From Feifania hominis (GTDB taxonomy: Bacteria; Bacillota; Clostridia; Oscillospirales; Feifaniaceae), in the NCBI RefSeq assembly GCF_014384765.1, contig NZ_JACRSP010000002.1, positions 669,822 through 733,821 of the forward strand: 64,000 nt of DNA, written 5' to 3'. Under the pieces are notes generated by a model, which saw only the letters and a program-made list of their open reading frames with translations, did no database searches and had not been told where the DNA came from. This document shows positions 16,882 through 25,379 of the stretch, piece after piece. The number at the start of each line of letters is the position of its first letter. Position 1 is the stretch's first letter. The position numbers and the translations under genes were made by a program.

Positions 16882-17586
16882 CTATCGGCTTTTGATGGAG
16901 CGGATGCGCAGAACGCCGCCCGCCTGCTCAAATTCAAGATGCAGCTTCTGCTCAAAGTGGGCGGTGATGCTGAGGCCGTCCCGTTCGTAGGGCGTGCCGT
17001 TGCCCAGCAGAAAGCCCTCCACAAAGAGCCTGTGGTCGAGGGGGATCTCCCGGATGCACTGCATGGTGATGGAGACAAATTTCTGCATGTCGACCGGCGC
17101 GAACACCTCTTCGGGCACGCCGGAGAACGCGACAAAGGCCGCGCCGCCGCTGTGGGGGCACCGGTAATAGCAGCAGTCCCCGGCAAGCGCACAGGTCACC
17201 GTGGACAGCGCGTGGCCGTTGAATGTGTCGTCGAGCGAAAATTGGGCCTGCGTCAGCGGCTCAAGACCCCACCGCTCACCCAGCTGCCTTGTCCGCCGGG
17301 CGAGCTCGATCAGCTCATCTGGGAAGCCGTTGATGTTCTCCCAGCCCCAGAGCCAGGTGCCGCTTGATGCCGACTCGCTGCCGATGAACTGCAGCGCATA
17401 CTCCTGCCCGCCGAACAGAATCACGCCGCGTGAAAAATCCACGTTCCAGTTCTGCTCTCTCACCACAAGCTCGCGACAGGCATTCTGTGTGGCAATCATC
17501 CTGCCGAGGCTCACGCAATAGACCTCATGCCAGTTGCCGGTGTCAAGGGACAGCGCGCTGATCAAGCTCTCTGCCGGTCGTTTCAT
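16882..17586 (-). CDS. Uncharacterised cytosolic protein (DUF6882-like)
   Basis: The 234-residue soluble protein shows WNVDFSRGVILFGG, then TWLWGWENINGFPDEL, which resembles DUF6882 proteins, a family of unknown function. There is no signal peptide and no membrane span. The ATG at 17586 has GGAGGTGCGGT immediately upstream; nine extra codons would be possible from 17613 but are less well placed. The gene is flanked by a terminator downstream and an AT-rich promoter region upstream, so it is probably monocistronic. The family assignment is from memory of the WxWGWxN pattern and is tentative. Confidence 0.55.
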   Translation of the reverse strand: MKRPAESLISALSLDTGNWHEVYCVSLGRMIATQNACRELVVREQNWNVDFSRGVILFGGQEYALQFIGSESASSGTWLWGWENINGFPDELIELARRTRQLGERWGLEPLTQAQFSLDDTFNGHALSTVTCALAGDCCYYRCPHSGGAAFVAFSGVPEEVFAPVDMQKFVSITMQCIREIPLDHRLFVEGFLLGNGTPYERDGLSITAHFEQKLHLEFEQAGGVLRIRSIKSR

Positions 17587-17680
17587 ACCGCACCTCCGCG
17601 TGGTTTTCAACATGATAATCTCTCTTTTTTGCGTATTTTTATTTTATCATATCGACGGCCGAAGTCCAATATGTAAAACG

Positions 17681-17711
17681 GCGGCGCACGGAATTTCCTG
17701 TGCGCCGCCAG
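17681..17711 (-). terminator. Hairpin after the 56-residue gene
   Basis: Perfect stem ggcggcgcac / gtgcgccgcc. On the - strand it is followed by GTTTTAC, a short U tract, so it is a plausible but weak intrinsic terminator. Confidence 0.6.
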
Positions 17712-17727
17712 CCTGTCTGAGGTCGCC

Positions 17728-17898
17728 TCAGTGCATCAAATTCAGGCTGTCGACAGCCGAGCCGACGGCCCGCACCGCCTTGCTGACGCTGCGCTTGACC
17801 TGTCTTGTTCTCTTCTGGTCGGAGGCGAGCATGACGCCGGCCGCGGTGCCCAGCATCGCCGAAGCGACCACGCCCCCAATGAATGTGCCCATCTTCAT
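17728..17898 (-). CDS. Small protein, 56 residues, YtxH-like
   Basis: A short frame encodes 56 residues beginning MKMGTFIGGVVASAMLGTAA. It has one glycine/alanine-rich hydrophobic segment followed by a basic amphipathic helix (KRTRQVKRSVSKAVRAV) and ends NLMH. The ATG is preceded by GAGAGGGTTTGCT. A strong inverted repeat ggcggcgcac / gtgcgccgcc lies just past its stop. The layout (single N-terminal hydrophobic segment, charged tail) resembles the small YtxH/DUF883-type membrane-associated proteins of Firmicutes, often stress- or spore-related. It stands alone. Confidence 0.62.
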   Translation of the reverse strand: MKMGTFIGGVVASAMLGTAAGVMLASDQKRTRQVKRSVSKAVRAVGSAVDSLNLMH

Positions 17899-18081
17899 AG
17901 CAAACCCTCTCTTTCATTTTGACGTCGAAGCATAACTCGACGGTTTTATTTTTGCACAGAAAGAGCGAACTATGACCTGCAAATTTTAGCATTGTTTTTG
18001 CGAACGCATTTCAAATTTTTCATTGATTTTCGCCCGGGCGGCCGATATGATAAGAGAAAAGCAAAAAGCGAGGTGTCCCCC

Positions 18082-19362
18082 ATGGCTGAAATCAAACCCT
18101 TTCGCGCTCTGCGCTTTGCACCCGCCGCCGGTCCCATCGACGAGCTCTGCTGTCCCCCCTACGACATCATCAGCCCCGAGCAGCGGCGTGGCTATCTGAG
18201 CAAAAATCTGCACAACATCGTGCGCCTTGAGCTGCCCGACGGGTGCTACCGCGACGCGGGCAGCAATCTGCGCCAGCTCATCGAGCGCCATCTGCTCGCC
18301 GAGGACGAACGCCCCGGCATCTATATCTACGAAGAGGAGTTTTCGCTCGACGGCGTCGTGCGCCGGGTCAAGGGCTTTCTGTGTCTGACCCGCCTCGAGG
18401 AATTTGAGCGCGGCATCGTGCTGCCCCACGAGGAGACTCTCTCCAAGGCCAAAGACGACCGCTTTCAGCTCATGAGCGAGACCTTTTGCAACTTCAGCCC
18501 CATCTACAGCCTCTACTTCGACGAGGGGCTCGAGACGAGCCGGCTGATCGACGCTCTCAGCGCCGGCGCGCCGCAGATTGCGTTTGTCGACGAGGCCGGC
18601 GTCACGCACCGCCTCTGGCCGGTCTACGACGAGGCGGCTCTGCGCGCGCTCGAGGCGCAGTTTGCCCCGCGCAAGCTCTACATTGCCGACGGCCACCACC
18701 GCTATGAGACCGCGCTGCGCTTTCGCGACGAGCTCAGAGAGCGCGGCCTTGTCGACGGTCCCGACCACAAGGCGAATTTCGTCATGATGCACCTGACCGC
18801 CATGGAGAACCCGGGTCTTGTCGTTCTGCCGACCCACCGGCTCTGCCGCGGACTCGACGGCTTTGACGAGCAGCGGCTTCTGCGCGGTCTTGAGCACGCC
18901 TTTGTCACAGAGAAAAAGGCGGGGCTCGACACACTCGAGCGGGAACTTGCGGCGGGCGACCGCAAATGTCTCGCCCTCTACACCGGCGGCGACAGCTATG
19001 TCAAACTCACACTGCGCGACGAGTCCTTTGCCCGTGAGGCCGCCCCCGGAATGAGCGGCGCTCTGTGTATGCTCGACGTCTCGATTCTGCACAATCTGAT
19101 ACTCGAGCCGCTTCTGGGCATTGACAAGGCCAACATGGCCGCCCAGAAAAACCTGATTTACACGCGCAGCATCCGCGAGGCGATCGAGAGCGTGCAAAAC
19201 GGCTCCTGCAACGCCGCGTTTTTGCTCAATGCGACGAGGGTCGACGAGATTGCCGCCGTTGCCTCAGCGGGCGAAAAAATGCCGCAGAAGTCCACTTACT
19301 TCTACCCCAAGCTCATCACGGGTCTTGTCATGAACAAAATCATGGACGCGCCGCAGGAGTGA
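18082..19362 (+). CDS. DUF1015-family protein
   Basis: The 426-residue cytosolic protein matches the DUF1015 family: KPFRALRFAPAAGPIDELCC near the start, CCPPYDIISPEQR, and the highly conserved ADGHHRYETALRFRDELRE in the middle. The biochemical role is unsettled, though the family is sometimes found near serine biosynthesis genes. The ATG at 18082 follows GCGAGGTGTCCCCC; an upstream frame start at 17992 lies in the spacer. A strong terminator follows immediately, so it is probably transcribed alone. Confidence 0.85.
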   Translation: MAEIKPFRALRFAPAAGPIDELCCPPYDIISPEQRRGYLSKNLHNIVRLELPDGCYRDAGSNLRQLIERHLLAEDERPGIYIYEEEFSLDGVVRRVKGFLCLTRLEEFERGIVLPHEETLSKAKDDRFQLMSETFCNFSPIYSLYFDEGLETSRLIDALSAGAPQIAFVDEAGVTHRLWPVYDEAALRALEAQFAPRKLYIADGHHRYETALRFRDELRERGLVDGPDHKANFVMMHLTAMENPGLVVLPTHRLCRGLDGFDEQRLLRGLEHAFVTEKKAGLDTLERELAAGDRKCLALYTGGDSYVKLTLRDESFAREAAPGMSGALCMLDVSILHNLILEPLLGIDKANMAAQKNLIYTRSIREAIESVQNGSCNAAFLLNATRVDEIAAVASAGEKMPQKSTYFYPKLITGLVMNKIMDAPQE

Positions 19363-19368
19363 CGGCGC

Positions 19369-19407
19369 AAAGGGGCGGGCCGCTTCACAGCGGCCCGCCC
19401 CTTTTTC
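19369..19407 (+). terminator. Intrinsic terminator after DUF1015 gene
   Basis: 14-bp stem aggggcgggccgct / agcggcccgcccct with TTTTT on the + strand. Confidence 0.9.
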
Positions 19408-19439
19408 TCTGCATTTGCGTGGAGGGACAAAATGCAGGG

Positions 19440-20354
19440 TCAGGCGCGGCGCACTCCCCGGCGCTTTGCGCTTTTCCTCTGTGTCAGAGCCCGATGGCTC
19501 ACGAGGGTGAAAATGCTCAGCAGAATGGCCGTGCTGGCAGCGATCTGTTTTGCCGACAGGCTCTCCCTGAGCAGCAGCGCGCCGAACGCAATGCTCGCGA
19601 TCGGCTCAAAGACGCTGAACACCGCCGCCGTACCGGCGCCGAGATGCTCCACCCCTGCCGCGCAGAGGACGGTCGCCAGGACATTGTTCAGCACGGCGAT
19701 CACCGCCATGACCGGCAGAATCTCCGGCAGCACGCCGAGTGCAAACTCACCCGTGAGCAGGCCGTAGCCGGCCCCCACCGCCGCTGTGATGCAGCACATC
19801 CAAAAGGCGACGGCGCTCTTGCTCTCGTGAAGCAGTCCCGAGCGGTCGAGATAGAGAAGCTGAAAGGCCCAGGTGAACACCGAGGCCGCGGCGCAGAGCA
19901 GCCCCGCAAGAGCGTCGGCCGTAAAGCGCTCGAAGAACAGTGCCATCGCGCCGGTCGATACGGCCAGCGCCACCGCAGTCACGGGCGGAATTTTCTCATG
20001 AAACAGCAGCGCTGAGATGGCGCTCACCGCCGCAGGATACAGAAAGTGTATGGTGGTGACCGTGCCCACCGGGAGAAAGCAGTACGCGAGATTGAGAAGC
20101 AGAAGCGTGGCGGCCGTACCCACAAGGCCGAGCAGCAGCACCTTTTTCCCACTGCCCCGGCTGACTCTCACGGGCCGCCGGGTCAGTGCCCCGTACGGCA
20201 GCAGAAAGGCCGCTCCCAGCAGGCCTCTCGCGAACAGTATCACTCCCACCGAGGCGCCGCGGGCCGTGGCGAGCTTTGTCAGCGCCGCACACAGACCGAA
20301 GAGCGCCGCTGAGGCAACGGAGCAGATCATGCCCAGAGTTTGTCTCTTTCCCAT
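19440..20354 (-). CDS. EamA/DMT-superfamily transporter
   Basis: The 304-residue membrane protein has two EamA repeats giving about ten helices. Typical features are AALFGLCAALTKLATARG in the first repeat and EHLGAGTAAVFSVFEPIASI at the second repeat's end. DMT proteins export or import amino acids, sugars or nucleotide-sugars. The ATG follows GGGGAGACTTA and lies 17 bases after the livF-like gene's stop, so it may be co-transcribed with the ABC genes. An antisense frame on the other strand was rejected. Confidence 0.83.
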   Translation of the reverse strand: MGKRQTLGMICSVASAALFGLCAALTKLATARGASVGVILFARGLLGAAFLLPYGALTRRPVRVSRGSGKKVLLLGLVGTAATLLLLNLAYCFLPVGTVTTIHFLYPAAVSAISALLFHEKIPPVTAVALAVSTGAMALFFERFTADALAGLLCAAASVFTWAFQLLYLDRSGLLHESKSAVAFWMCCITAAVGAGYGLLTGEFALGVLPEILPVMAVIAVLNNVLATVLCAAGVEHLGAGTAAVFSVFEPIASIAFGALLLRESLSAKQIAASTAILLSIFTLVSHRALTQRKSAKRRGVRRA

Positions 20355-20371
20355 TAAGTCTCCCCGCGCCG

Positions 20372-21082
20372 CTAAATGCCGAGATAGGCTTTTTTCAGCT
20401 GTTCGTCGCCCAGCAGCTCATCGCCCCGGCCCGACATGACGATTCTGCCGTTTTCCAGCACATAGCCCCTTGTGGACTCCCGAAGCGCGCGCTCCACGTT
20501 CTGCTCCACAAGCAGAACCGTTGTGCCGCCGGAGCGGATCTCCTCGAGCTTCTCAAAGATCAGCTGCACGTTGATCGGCGACAGGCCGAGACTCGGCTCG
20601 TCGAGAATCAGCAGCTTCGGCATGGCCATCAGGGCTCTCGCGATCGCCAGCATCTGCTGTTCACCGCCCGAGAGGGTGTTTGCATACTGGCTCTTTCTCT
20701 CAAACAGGCGGGGGAAGAGACCGAAGACATACTGCGTGTTTTCGGCTGCCTTTGCCCGCGCGCGGCGGCAGAATGCGCCCATCTGGATGTTTTCCATCAC
20801 CGTCATGCCGGGGAACAGATGGCGCCCCTCGGGGCACTGGATGATTCCCATCTCGACGCGGTCATGGCTCGGCGCAGCCGTGATGGGTTCGCCACAGAAT
20901 AAAATCTCGCCGTCCGCGGCGTCGAGCAGCCCCGAAATCGCCTTGCAGACAGTGGTCTTGCCGGCTCCATTCGAGCCGACGATGCTGATCAGCTCTCCCT
21001 CGTCGACATACAGGCTGCAGCCCTTGAGCGCCGAGACGGCGCCGTAGCTGACACAGAGATCTCTTGTTTCCAGAAGATGCAT
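20372..21082 (-). CDS. livF: Branched-chain amino acid-type ABC transporter, ATP-binding protein LivF
   Basis: The 236-residue ATPase has Walker A GSNGAGKTT, the signature LSGGEQQMLAIARAL and Walker B LLILDEPSLGLSP, plus the LivF hallmark VEQNVERALRESTRGYVLENG. It pairs with LivG on the LivHM permease. It is separated from the substrate-binding protein gene by 65 bases containing an 18-bp perfect stem, which may tune its expression relative to the binding protein. The ligand may be an amino acid or another small amide/acid; family membership alone does not decide. Confidence 0.88.
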   Translation of the reverse strand: MHLLETRDLCVSYGAVSALKGCSLYVDEGELISIVGSNGAGKTTVCKAISGLLDAADGEILFCGEPITAAPSHDRVEMGIIQCPEGRHLFPGMTVMENIQMGAFCRRARAKAAENTQYVFGLFPRLFERKSQYANTLSGGEQQMLAIARALMAMPKLLILDEPSLGLSPINVQLIFEKLEEIRSGGTTVLLVEQNVERALRESTRGYVLENGRIVMSGRGDELLGDEQLKKAYLGI

Positions 21083-21104
21083 GACAATACTCTCTCCCTT
21101 ATGG

Positions 21105-21144
21105 GTTCTGCAGCGGGCCGGCCGCAGCCGGCCCGCTGCAGAAC
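21105..21144 (-). terminator. Intercistronic 18-bp stem-loop between binding-protein gene and livF
   Basis: Perfect inverted repeat gttctgcagcgggccggc / gccggcccgctgcagaac with loop CGCA. No long U tract follows on the - strand (CCCATAAGG), so it is more likely an mRNA-stabilising or partial-termination element that favours high binding-protein levels. Confidence 0.6.
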
Positions 21145-21147
21145 GGT

Positions 21148-22446
21148 TTACTTGTTGATGGCGGAAATTTCGCTGCCGGGCAGAACCACGGCTGTTCCCT
21201 CGAGCGCGGCGCTCTCCGGCCAGATGATTCTCACCGCGGCATCCTGGAACTGACCGATGGGAGTGATGGCATTGGGGTTCGCCCCGGTCTCATCAAACCA
21301 AATCTCATAGGGGTAGATGTTCCACGAGGCGTCCTCGGTGATGTGAATTTCCGCCAGTGCGTCGCGCAGGGCGGTGCGGCTGTACGTGCCGGCGGCGTTG
21401 AGACCCTCGTAGACGAGGAACACATCGGCCCATCCGGCGGCCGACTCGCCGGTGAAAGTCTCGCCGTTGTTGGCGGCGGCATAATCCTCGGCAATCCAGA
21501 GCTTATCGGGTTTTGCGTTGAGCACGTCAATGCCCCAGCCCATACCGGTCATGAAGCCGTCCGCATTGTTTCCGACCGTCGGGATGAAGTCGGAGTTCTG
21601 CTCGCCGCCCGAGGCGCACATGAGCAGATTCGGGGCATAGCCCTTGCCCATCATGGTGTCGGTCAAAAGCACCATCGCGCCGAAGTTTGCAAAGCACATG
21701 ACGATGTCGGGATCCGCCGACTGGAGCTTATTCACAATGGGGGTGACGTCGGCGACATCCATCGCGAAAGTCTCGTCAACCACGATGTCAATGCCCATCT
21801 CTTTGAACGCGGCGGTCCACTGCTCGTGCAGGCCCTGGCCGTTGTCGTTGTTCTCGTACATCAGACCCGCGGTCTTGATCTCAAAGCCCTCGTCCATGAT
21901 GCCCCGGATGTAGTCGAGCTGACAGCGGCTGTTGACGGAGTTCGTCTCATGCACAAGGAAGCTCCACTCGTGCTCCCCCTCGACGAGTGTGTCGCTCGAG
22001 GAACAGCACATCAGCAGCGGGCACCCATACCGCTCACAGACCGTGCGCACGGGCATGGTGATCGCCGACTGGTAGCAGCCGATGATTGCGACGACTTCCT
22101 CCTCCACAATCAGACGCTCGGCCTCGATGACCGCCGCCGACTCATCCGACTGGGTGTCGCCGTAGACGGGCACGAGCTTCGCCCCGTCGAGATTTTCGAT
22201 GCCGCCGTTTTCGTTGATGTGGGCAATGGCGAGATCAATGCCCTTGCGGGCATCCTCGCCGACTGAGGCGGCGGCTCCCGTCACCGGGAAGAGCACGCCG
22301 ATCTTGACGCCCTGGGAGAGATCGAGTTCCCCGTCCTCGGTTCCGGTGCCGCCGGGGGAGTCCGGATTGTCAGCAGGGGTACAGGCCGTGAGAGTAAAGG
22401 TCAGTGCAAGCGCCAGAAACAGTGCCAGAAATCGCTTCATCTTCAT
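21148..22446 (-). CDS. ABC transporter substrate-binding lipoprotein (LivK/amide-binding type)
   Basis: The 432-residue lipoprotein starts with a basic n-region and hydrophobic core, then the lipobox LTAC with C22 the lipidated cysteine. The mature part has the Peripla_BP_6 fold: VKIGVLFPVTGAAASVGEDA, then VVAIIGCYQSAITM and AGLMYENNDNGQG. Such proteins bind branched-chain amino acids, amides, urea or aromatic acids. The order livH-livM-livG-(SBP)-livF, with the binding protein inside the set, is less usual than having it first. The SBP differs enough from LivK that ligand prediction is unsafe. Confidence 0.85.
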   Translation of the reverse strand: MKMKRFLALFLALALTFTLTACTPADNPDSPGGTGTEDGELDLSQGVKIGVLFPVTGAAASVGEDARKGIDLAIAHINENGGIENLDGAKLVPVYGDTQSDESAAVIEAERLIVEEEVVAIIGCYQSAITMPVRTVCERYGCPLLMCCSSSDTLVEGEHEWSFLVHETNSVNSRCQLDYIRGIMDEGFEIKTAGLMYENNDNGQGLHEQWTAAFKEMGIDIVVDETFAMDVADVTPIVNKLQSADPDIVMCFANFGAMVLLTDTMMGKGYAPNLLMCASGGEQNSDFIPTVGNNADGFMTGMGWGIDVLNAKPDKLWIAEDYAAANNGETFTGESAAGWADVFLVYEGLNAAGTYSRTALRDALAEIHITEDASWNIYPYEIWFDETGANPNAITPIGQFQDAAVRIIWPESAALEGTAVVLPGSEISAINK

Positions 22447-22491
22447 GTTTTTTCTCCTCTCTATTTAACTGCAACGCGCAGTTGGATGCGG

Positions 22492-23214
22492 TTATTGCGC
22501 AAATTCACTGCCGAGATAGGCCGCAATGACCTCCCGGTCGGTGGAGATTTCTTTCGGGCCGCCCTCGGCGATCTTGCGCCCGAAGTTGAGCACCGAAATC
22601 GTATCCGAGATGCTCATGATCGCCTGCATGATGTGCTCGATGATGACGATGGTGACGCCGGCTCTTTTGATGTCGACAATGATCTCCATCACCTCGGCGA
22701 CCTCCGAGGGGGTCAGCCCCGCCATGACCTCGTCAAGCAGCAGAATCTTCGGGTCGCTGGCGAGTGCCCGGGCGACCTCCAGTCTCTTCTGCTCGCAGAG
22801 GTTGAGAGACCCCGCGAAGACGCCGGCTTTGTGGTCGAGCTTGGTCCGGCGCAGGCTGTCCATGGCCTTCTCCCGGGCCGCGGCGACATGGTCGGTGTTG
22901 ACAAAACTGCCCACCATGACGTTGTCGACTGTGCTCATACCTTTGAATGGCTTTACAATCTGATAGGTCCTCACGAGTCCTTTCCGGCACAGGGTGTAGG
23001 GCTTTTTGCCGGTGATATCCTCGCCGTCAAGTACGATCTTTCCGGCCGTGGGCGTCTCAAAGCCGGAAATCAGGCTGAAGAAGGTGGTCTTGCCCGCCCC
23101 GTTCGGGCCGATCAGACCGTGAATGGTGTTCTTCTCCACCGAAAGGTTCACACCGTCGACCGCCCTGAGGCCGCCGTACTGCTTTGACAGGTTTTCCACT
23201 CTGAGAATTTCCAT
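22492..23214 (-). CDS. livG: Branched-chain amino acid-type ABC transporter, ATP-binding protein LivG
   Basis: The 240-residue ATPase has Walker A GPNGAGKTT, Walker B ILLLDEVMAGLTP and the switch histidine in IIEHIMQAIM. The signature motif reads NLCEQKRLEVARAL rather than the usual (L)xxGxQRRLE, with cysteine at the conserved glycine position. The ATG at 23214 overlaps the livM stop by one base (TAATG). An ORF extending to 23331 was not used because the upstream part is antisense to livM coding. Confidence 0.87.
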   Translation of the reverse strand: MEILRVENLSKQYGGLRAVDGVNLSVEKNTIHGLIGPNGAGKTTFFSLISGFETPTAGKIVLDGEDITGKKPYTLCRKGLVRTYQIVKPFKGMSTVDNVMVGSFVNTDHVAAAREKAMDSLRRTKLDHKAGVFAGSLNLCEQKRLEVARALASDPKILLLDEVMAGLTPSEVAEVMEIIVDIKRAGVTIVIIEHIMQAIMSISDTISVLNFGRKIAEGGPKEISTDREVIAAYLGSEFAQ

Positions 23215-24248
23215 TATTTCTTCACCTCCGCCCGCTCCCCGACGGAGCGTCTGCGTGCCGCCTTTTCCGCCAGGCGGTTTTTGAGCCGGATGAGCAGAGA
23301 GTACAGTCCATCCGGGAAGAAGCGGATGCACACCACCAGCAGAATGCCGTAGATGGCGAGGCTCAGTCCCGGCAGGCTCGCCCCAAAGGTAGCCGTGGTC
23401 AGCTGTGCCAGCGGCTTGATGATACAGGCTCCGATGGTCGGCCCGAGAATGGTTCCCTTGCCGCCGATGAGAGAGATGATGACAAATTCATCCGACAGGG
23501 GCTCGCCGAAGAGCTTCGCCGGGCTGCACGCCATGATGTACTGCGCGTAGAGCGTACCGCCCATCGCCGCAGTAAAGGTGCTCAGTGCCATGGCCTTGAG
23601 CTTGAGATTTCGCGAATTGACGCCGAGCGCCTCAGCGGCGTTCTGGTCGTTTGCGACAGCTGCGAGCTGATAGCCGATTTTGGATCTCTTGATGAAGCGG
23701 CAAAGCAGCAGAATCGCCGCCAGAAACGCCAGCATCACATAGTAGTAGTAAATCTTGTCGCGAAACTGCAGCAGCCAGAAGTTGTTGCCCGGCACCGCCT
23801 TGACCGGCAGACCCGTGCCGCCGCCGATGCGGATGTCACCGATCTTCTGCGTACTCTGAAAGAGCAGCATGGTGATGGTGCACAGCGCGAGCGACGCGAG
23901 GGTGTAAAACGTGCCGCTGAGCTTGAAGCAGGGCACCCCGATGAGAATGCCGACCAGTGTCGCAAGCAGCCCGCCCGCGAGCATGCCGAGCCACGGGGAG
24001 ATTCCCCAGTTGTTGAAGAGTACCGTGGAGGTATAGGCGCCGAGCCCGACGTAGAGCGCGTGCCCCAGTGAGAACTGCCCGGCAAAGCCGCCCAGAATGT
24101 TCCACGCCGAGGAGAGATAGGCGAACAGGGCAATCTCCACAAAGATCGACAGGTAGTAGTTGCTGACAAAGCGGGGCAGCACCACGGCCGCCGCGAGCAC
24201 GGCAGCGCCGAGAATGAATTTGACTGATCCGAATCGTTTTGCTTTCAT
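23214..24248 (-). CDS. livM: Branched-chain amino acid-type ABC transporter permease LivM
   Basis: The 344-residue permease starts MKAKRFGSVKFILGAAVL and has about eight to ten spans. It includes the LivM-type GQFSLGHALYVGLGAYTS and the EAA-like loop ALGVNSRNLKLKAMALS. The C-terminus is charged (RRRSVGERAEVKK). The chosen ATG is preceded by GGAGGGGAGAA. It overlaps livG by one base and follows livH by 14 bases. Confidence 0.88.
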   Translation of the reverse strand: MKAKRFGSVKFILGAAVLAAAVVLPRFVSNYYLSIFVEIALFAYLSSAWNILGGFAGQFSLGHALYVGLGAYTSTVLFNNWGISPWLGMLAGGLLATLVGILIGVPCFKLSGTFYTLASLALCTITMLLFQSTQKIGDIRIGGGTGLPVKAVPGNNFWLLQFRDKIYYYYVMLAFLAAILLLCRFIKRSKIGYQLAAVANDQNAAEALGVNSRNLKLKAMALSTFTAAMGGTLYAQYIMACSPAKLFGEPLSDEFVIISLIGGKGTILGPTIGACIIKPLAQLTTATFGASLPGLSLAIYGILLVVCIRFFPDGLYSLLIRLKNRLAEKAARRRSVGERAEVKK

Positions 24249-24262
24249 TTTCTCCCCTCCTC

Positions 24263-25138
24263 TCAGCGCGCTCTTCTGCCGAACAGGCCGTTGGGCCGGA
24301 AGAACAGCACCAGCACGAACACCACGAAGCAGAGCATTTCGCCGATATAGGAATTGAACAGCATGGCCCCCACGGCCTCGACAACGCCGAGCAGCACGCC
24401 GGCGAGCAGACACCCCGGTACGCTCTCGATTCCGCCGAGCACCAGGATGATAAAGGCCTTGTGACCGACCGTCGCCCCGCTCGAGGGGGTGATCTGGTAG
24501 AAGGTGGAGTAGACGCAGCCCGCAATGGCGCAGATGCCGCAGCCGATACCGAAAGCGAGATCGTAGTAGCGCATCACGTTGATTCCCATCAACCGCGCGG
24601 CGTCGCGGTCCTGCGCGGTGGAGCGCAGCGCCCGGCCCGCGTAGCTCTTTGACATGAACGCCCACAGAGTGGCCGTGGTTGCGACGGCGATGACCGCTCC
24701 GATGATCTTCACCAGACTCACCGATGCGCCGAAGCCGACGTCGACATAGATCTGCGTGATGCCCATCTTGATGGTCCGCGGGGTGGACTTGAGCAGCATC
24801 AGCGTGATGTTCTCGAGCGCAATGCCGAGACCCGCCGTGCACAGCAGAAGCCCGTAGGGATTCTTTTCGGTCTCACGCCGGTAGAGCGGGCGAATCACCG
24901 TGTGCTGAAAGGCCCACCCGAAGCAGAACATGATGGGGGCCGCCACCAGCATTGCAACATAGGGATTGGTTCCCGTCAGGGTGACGACGCCGAAGATGAT
25001 GTACATGCTCACCATCAGCAGTGAGTTGTTGGCCCAGTTGACAATTTTCATGATTCCGAAAATGATGTTGACGCCCAGAGTGGTCAGTCCATAGATACAC
25101 CCCATCACAACACCCTGAACGACTGCCCCGTAGTACAC
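24263..25138 (-). CDS. livH: Branched-chain amino acid-type ABC transporter permease LivH
   Basis: The 291-residue permease of LivH type has VVMGCIYGLTTLGVNIIFG near the start and RALRSTAQDRDAARLMGI as the EAA loop that contacts the ATPases. The best start is a GTG at 25138 with AAGAGGTGG seven bases upstream; an in-frame ATG at 25168 or an upstream extension is less consistent with the family length. It is the first gene of the transporter operon, reading away from the divergent AraC regulator. Confidence 0.85.
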   Translation of the reverse strand: MYYGAVVQGVVMGCIYGLTTLGVNIIFGIMKIVNWANNSLLMVSMYIIFGVVTLTGTNPYVAMLVAAPIMFCFGWAFQHTVIRPLYRRETEKNPYGLLLCTAGLGIALENITLMLLKSTPRTIKMGITQIYVDVGFGASVSLVKIIGAVIAVATTATLWAFMSKSYAGRALRSTAQDRDAARLMGINVMRYYDLAFGIGCGICAIAGCVYSTFYQITPSSGATVGHKAFIILVLGGIESVPGCLLAGVLLGVVEAVGAMLFNSYIGEMLCFVVFVLVLFFRPNGLFGRRAR

Positions 25139-25379
25139 TTTGCAACCACCTCTTCTTCCATTTCTCATTGCCGGCCGTGAAACATTTCCCCTGCTCCCGG
25201 CCGCACTGTCTAAATAAAACAACTTTTTGCCATATAAACATTATTTTTTGTTCATTTTACTGTTATATCTTAATTTTATATTGTAAAATTAAGAAAATTT
25301 ATTTATTATAATAGTCAAAAGAAGAATTTCCAGAAAGCTCCATCCCCAGGTGAAGAAAGAGGAAAGAGAGGAACCGTCA
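25139..25379. other. AT-rich divergent control region between liv operon and araC-type gene
   Basis: The region is about 240 bases and markedly AT-rich compared with both genes. It holds an 11-bp perfect inverted repeat at 25268-25294 and a TATAAT at 25307-25312. It is the obvious site for the adjacent AraC-family protein to control both directions. No gene is seen in it. Confidence 0.6.
25268..25294. promoter_or_regulatory. Inverted repeat, candidate operator
   Basis: TCTTAATTTTA / TAAAATTAAGA is a perfect 11-bp inverted repeat with a five-base spacer (tattg) between the liv operon and the araC-type regulator. It could also fold as a hairpin in either transcript, but the symmetric AT-rich sequence at a divergent promoter favours a protein-binding site. 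A TATAAT for the regulator gene lies 13 bases downstream. Confidence 0.5.
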
